Shown here: in pieces, positions 60,525 through 64,000 of the stretch
Numbering within the stretch: position 1 is the stretch's first letter
Layout of the letters: every line of letters starts with the position of its first letter
Assembly: GCF_963678635.1 (NCBI RefSeq)
Contig: NC_087063.1
Coordinates: 21,394,701 to 21,458,700, forward strand
Length of the DNA stretch: 64,000 bases
Reading direction: 5' to 3'
Origin: Symsagittifera roscoffensis
Taxonomy: Eukaryota > Xenacoelomorpha > Acoela > Convolutidae
The notes under the pieces: model-generated
Database searches by the model: none
Told to the model about the DNA's origin: nothing
The model's input: the letters and a program-made list of their open reading frames with translations, nothing else
Position numbers and translations under genes: made by a program

Positions 60525-61201
60525 TCACGCCTCCGATTTCTGAGTTGTCACGCGCCTTGCTCCTTCCCTATGGGGAACGGCATTCTCTTCTAGTTCTATT
60601 TTGTGTTCGACAAAATTGCAAAAAACAAAATCCGCCTTATATTTTGAAAAAACATCCGCGTTCCGCTTTAAAACTGCCCTTAAAATTTCAAATTCTCTCT
60701 CACCTATTTTCCCTTTCAAGTGTTCTATCTCAGCTAAAACCGGTTTGTCGGACTCTAGTTTTTATGACAAAGGGCGTTCCGGAAAAATCGAGCACCTCAA
60801 TAAGCCGTCATCCGTTTCGGATTTCAATGAGTACAGTTTATTAAAAGATTTGAATTCGTCAATTCTGTTTCAAATCATAACTTTGTTGGCGTGGCTGGGG
60901 CAGTCCTTCACATTATGTAATTTAAGTTTATTGTCTCCTCATAGCCGGTCCTCATCGGCAAAGCGTAGCCAAGCATCTTTCCACGCTGGATTGAAACCGT
61001 GGTGTCCACTGTGTTCAATAACACACTGGCACACAGTCCGTTTCGTGTTAGTGAAAAATTCCGGCCTAAAATCACTGTGCTTTGACTATTTGGGTTGGTT
61101 ACCAAGCAAACCTGTTTACTACCACTTGATGAGTTTAAATTTTTCAGCCTAAAAATTGCTACAACAGCCTGTCCCAGCTGTAGTTTTACTTTTCTATCCA
61201 A
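60525..61201 (-). pseudogene. Spacer between protease and RT
   Basis: Blocks VKLQLGQAVVAIFR, STVILGRNFS, SIQRGKMLGYALPMRT and, further on, EREFEILRAVLKRNADVFSK precede the RT fingers. The last block, with the following NFVEHKIELEE..PHREGARR, is the usual lead-in to Ty3-type reverse transcriptase. It is split by frameshifts near 60.9 and 60.75 kb. Confidence 0.7.
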
Positions 61202-62001
61202 AAAACTAGCACCTTGTTCTCATCCGTTATTATTCTATTAGCCGGTCTCTTAACATACTTCCGGTCCGGGTTTCTAATTCTTATTAGTCTGTAGTTAAAG
61301 TCAATCATTACATCGAAATTCCTGACAAATTCACGGCCGAAGATGAATTGGTCTGAGTCGTCCAGGTTTTCCACTACCAGAAAGCTCATCCACAGGTCCC
61401 GTCCTCCCATGTGAAGGACCGTTATCGGTGTTCTTCTGGCTACGTAGATTGCTCCGCAATTGGCTGCTGCCAATCTGAGGTCTTTCGGAATTAAGTCTTC
61501 CCTCGTGAAGCTCATTCTTTCCCAAGTCCTTACTGGCATCAAGCTAACCACCGCTCCTCTGTCTAGAAGTCTTCTTACTCCGATTTTCTTCCCGTTGGTG
61601 TCCAGCAGATGACAGTCACATCTGCTTTGTATCCTATGCGTACCGCATCTTGCTTCATCATAGAGTCATGACTGATTCGACGGACCTTAAGTTCTACTGA
61701 CCCAAATAGATCTGCCATATTTGGTCACTATCTGTTGTGACGTAGGTCGTAGTAAAGATACTGATCCTGTCCATGTTCAACATTACCTGATATGGTCCAT
61801 AGACTTCCACGTAGAGCCCGTGGAGTTTTTTATTCGAGGGCCACCCTTTGTCAACAACGCTCGCACAGCCCTTGACTCGGTGTGTGGCCCTACTTGTCTC
61901 AGATAATCTGCATATGTGTCCAAATTCATCAGGGTGAACTCTGAGGGTTCACTTAGGTTCCTGATCACCTGATGTCCCGCCACTGAGATTTTTGACTGCA
62001 T
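61186..62001 (-). pseudogene. gag-protease junction and retropepsin-like protease
   Basis: The block at 62,001-61,783 (SVAGHQVIRNLSEPSEFTLM, then DTYADYL) is a conserved spacer whose function I do not know. The aspartic protease follows. Its active site reads LLDRGAVVSLMP at ~61,555, where D-S/T-G-A is expected, so the Thr/Ser is replaced by Arg. The flap-to-C-terminal part (FLVVENLDD..FIFGREFVRNFDVMID) is clear. A frameshift separates the active site from upstream NGKKIGVRR. The protease should be inactive. Confidence 0.78.
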
Positions 62002-62068
62002 TTTGCTTCCTTTTGACGCATTTCTTCAGTAACTGCCTGCATCTTTTTGTTGCCAGCTCTCGCGGTTT

Positions 62069-63195
62069 CTATTTTCTGCGTGCCTTCGCTTCACTCAACA
62101 GGTGTGCCTTGCTGGCTTTCACATCCGATAAAGCTTCCTCATGCCTTGGATGCTTGATGTCTGCCACAGCATCCCAAAATTGTGGACACTCCGTTTTGAA
62201 ATGACCTTCCAAGTTACAAAAAAAATACTTGGACCCGAATTTCGCAATTACTCTTCTCATTAAGACTTCATGATCGACTTCTTACGCATCTTCATCCTCA
62301 AGGCTGAAGCCTGTCGCGTTCATGCCTTGTTTGTAGGTTGGGCATGCTGATACATGATGGTCCGTCGAACTCTAATTTGCACAAGAGCAACTCTTGTCCA
62401 TGTCGTCCCAAAGGTTTGTACCAATTGTTACCCTAGTTAGCTGGTCCATTATTAAATTGTTTTTGTAATAGCCAAATCTCGATGGTGGCTTTAGTAGAAG
62501 ATATTCCTTGATTTGAGCCTCAATTCTTCTGGTGTAGGCGCATTAGTTGAAAATGGTGCAAAATGATTTGCCAACATAGTTCGAGGCTCAACGTTTTTCA
62601 CAGCATCGATGAATTTTGATGCTACTCCTAAGTTCATACTGCTATTTGACTCATCTGGTTGACTCAGCCTTCTAAGCATCTCCAGATCATCTAAAAACGT
62701 GTCTATTGTTTCTTCTTCATCTTGCCTCCGTTTCTCGAAGCGCATCATTGCTTGTTGACCTTGTACTCATGAGCCAAAACGATTCAACAAGATTTAAAAG
62801 ATCTTCTCAGCTGTGTCCCGCTGATACTTGGCCATCACACATTTTAGGGCTGCCCCTTCCAGGTTGCTAGTGAGCGCACTGCAGTCTTGCCTTTCTATTA
62901 AGTCTTCCTCCTCAAAATGCAATTTCATAACTTCTATCCAGGTATCTATACAACCGTCAAATTCGTCTTTATAGCAGCTCGGTTTCTTGAATAACCTCCT
63001 CAAACTCTCGCTGCGTTCACTGGTCCTAGATATCCTCGTCGGAAAAGTTTCCAAGCACTTGTCCAGAGGTTCAAACGCTGAAGCCATTGACGTTGAATCT
63101 CGTGAATGCCCCGCTTGAGCGTCATTGTCCTTCGATAGGAGCTCTGGATTTTCCCTCCTGTTCGAGTCGCTTGGACAATTTCTTCCTTGATCCAC
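62069..63195 (-). pseudogene. gag: gag of the Ty3-type element
   Basis: Three frame-shifted blocks make up the gag. The N-terminal block (63,195-62,794) includes FKKPSCYKDEFDGCIDTWIE, typical of a Ty3 capsid. The second (62,748-62,491) has DEEETIDTFLDDLEMLRRL and ends near 62.5 kb. The third (62,260-62,069) holds a zinc knuckle, FFCNLEGHFKTEC. Its first Cys position reads Tyr, so the CCHC box is damaged. An in-frame stop lies just before the third block. Gag would form the particle and bind element RNA. Confidence 0.8.
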
Positions 63196-63200
63196 ATGAC

Positions 63201-64000
63201 TTTAATTTGTGGTCAAGTAAGATTGACAAAAATGGGACCCTTCCGGATTGGCAAACTTGGAACCCTTCCAGATTTGCAAAATTTGGACCCTTCCGGATTG
63301 GTAAAATAGCTTTTTCGGGCCGTTTAAAAATTTCGACCGAAACACTTTCCGATCCGGTCTCCGAGTCTATTCTGTTATTTGAACTAACTAGGAAAGGTAT
63401 ATTTTGGCCCTAGACCCTTCCCTATTGAAGCTAAGCTGTTTATTTGACAATTCTCCTTAACTGTGAAGGGTCTCATAACTAGCCTAGTCTCCACTCGAAT
63501 ATCGTTTTCAGGGTTCCATAGCCCTCTTTTTTTTTGCCGAAAACAACGTAAAGTGCCTTATTTAACCGTTTCTTCCCTTTGGTAGGGGTATAAGGGCTTT
63601 CCAAAAAAAATTTTACAAAACGCGAAGGGTCTACCTTCACAAGTTGGTAATTTTGGTAAAAACAATCTTAACAATTTTCAATGCTTATTTTTCTCAATAA
63701 ACAAAAATTTTCAAGTAAGTCCACCTAATTTGTGATCTCATGGTATTAAGTTCAACTAGATTTGTCCAGTAGTTCCAAAGTTATTCACCGAAATGTCTTT
63801 TTTCTAAGGTTCAAAAATTTTCTAACTTATAGGTTTCGCCTATTTTTTTTGCAATTCTTGTCTTATTGACCTAATAATTATTGATCCGAGCTCAGAAGGA
63901 CTATACTCATCTGGTTCAATGTAAAAAACCCGGTCTAAATTGATCCAGTTGAAAAAATTTTGTATCCTTCCGGATTGATGAATCCACTAAATCAAACACG
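63201..64000. other. Flank upstream of gag, possible 5' LTR/leader with short tandem repeats
   Basis: Three ~27-base copies of GACCCTTCCGGATTGGCAAA and variants lie at 63,236-63,310; related ACCCTTCC phrases recur at 63,411 and 63,964. No coding block. It may be the leader or LTR of the retroelement, whose end would lie past the window edge. Confidence 0.45.

Larger units (their letters stand above)
46754..63200 (-). mobile_element. Giant decayed Ty3/Gypsy-type retroelement with accessory ORFs
   Basis: Domain order on the minus strand is gag, zinc knuckle, protease, RT, RNase H, integrase, which defines the Ty3/Gypsy order. After the integrase, ~10 kb of further coding sequence continues on the same strand: a small fragment at 56.0 kb, ORF2 (55.5-53.5 kb) and ORF3 (53.4-46.75 kb). 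Typical Ty3 elements are 5-8 kb; here internal sequence alone spans 16.4 kb. GC content is clearly higher than in the flanks. Frameshifts and stops are spread over all ORFs, so this copy is old. Boundaries are unproven because no LTR pair or target-site duplication was found. A composite of two adjacent elements is the main alternative. Confidence 0.8.

Noticed and set aside
46754-64000. LTR pair bounding the Ty3-type element
   Set aside because: I compared 63.2-64.0 kb with 44.7-46.7 kb by eye and found no shared stretch beyond a short ACCCTTCCG phrase. The right LTR probably extends past the window.

Overview
The window is AT-rich metazoan nuclear DNA, probably from an invertebrate. It has spliced genes with GT-AG introns, tRNA-derived SINEs, several transposon types and satellite-like arrays. 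The animal assignment rests on one host gene: a minus-strand homologue of GPSM2/LGN/Pins, the TPR-GoLoco adaptor for spindle orientation and G-alpha(i). Eleven coding exons (40,915 down to 21,903) join in phase into an open frame of about 895 codons. It has divergent N-terminal TPRs, a low-complexity linker and four C-terminal GoLoco motifs. I cannot name the phylum. The strongly diverged TPRs suggest a fast-evolving lineage.

Layout. 1-6.6 kb: AT-rich intergenic DNA with scattered repeats. 7.0-14.6 kb: an unrecognised open frame, then a tandem array of about eleven 0.5-0.8 kb units, part of it in an alternating ~780/~531 bp order. 14.6-21.9 kb: small tandem repeats, a 345 bp foldback, an ~85 bp degenerate array, a SINE, and a TIR element flanked by TA. 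21.9-40.9 kb: the Pins-like gene. Its introns hold an antisense LINE reverse-transcriptase relic, a 726 bp TA-flanked foldback, SINE copies, and repeats with a TATA motif plus hairpin. 41.4-44.7 kb: a decayed minus-strand non-LTR retrotransposon with SGNH-like, PHD-like, reverse transcriptase, zinc-knuckle and PD-(D/E)XK-like parts.

46.75-63.2 kb: a very large decayed Ty3/Gypsy-type retroelement on the minus strand. It has gag with a zinc knuckle, retropepsin, RT (YVDD), RNase H and a DDE integrase. Two further coding blocks follow the integrase. ORF2 combines a coiled coil with an SGNH/GDSL-hydrolase-like domain. ORF3 is a ~6.7 kb frame, about 2,200 codons, that I cannot assign apart from a GxND-type motif near its N-terminus. 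At least 16.4 kb of internal sequence is unusual for a Ty3 element. I could not find an LTR pair; the right end probably lies outside the window.

Function. Only the Pins-like gene looks intact. Everything coding to its right is mobile-element sequence broken by stops and frameshifts. The most unusual content is the giant Ty3-type element with its accessory ORFs, the presence of SGNH-like modules in two adjacent retroelements, and the 7 kb array whose units share a translatable block.
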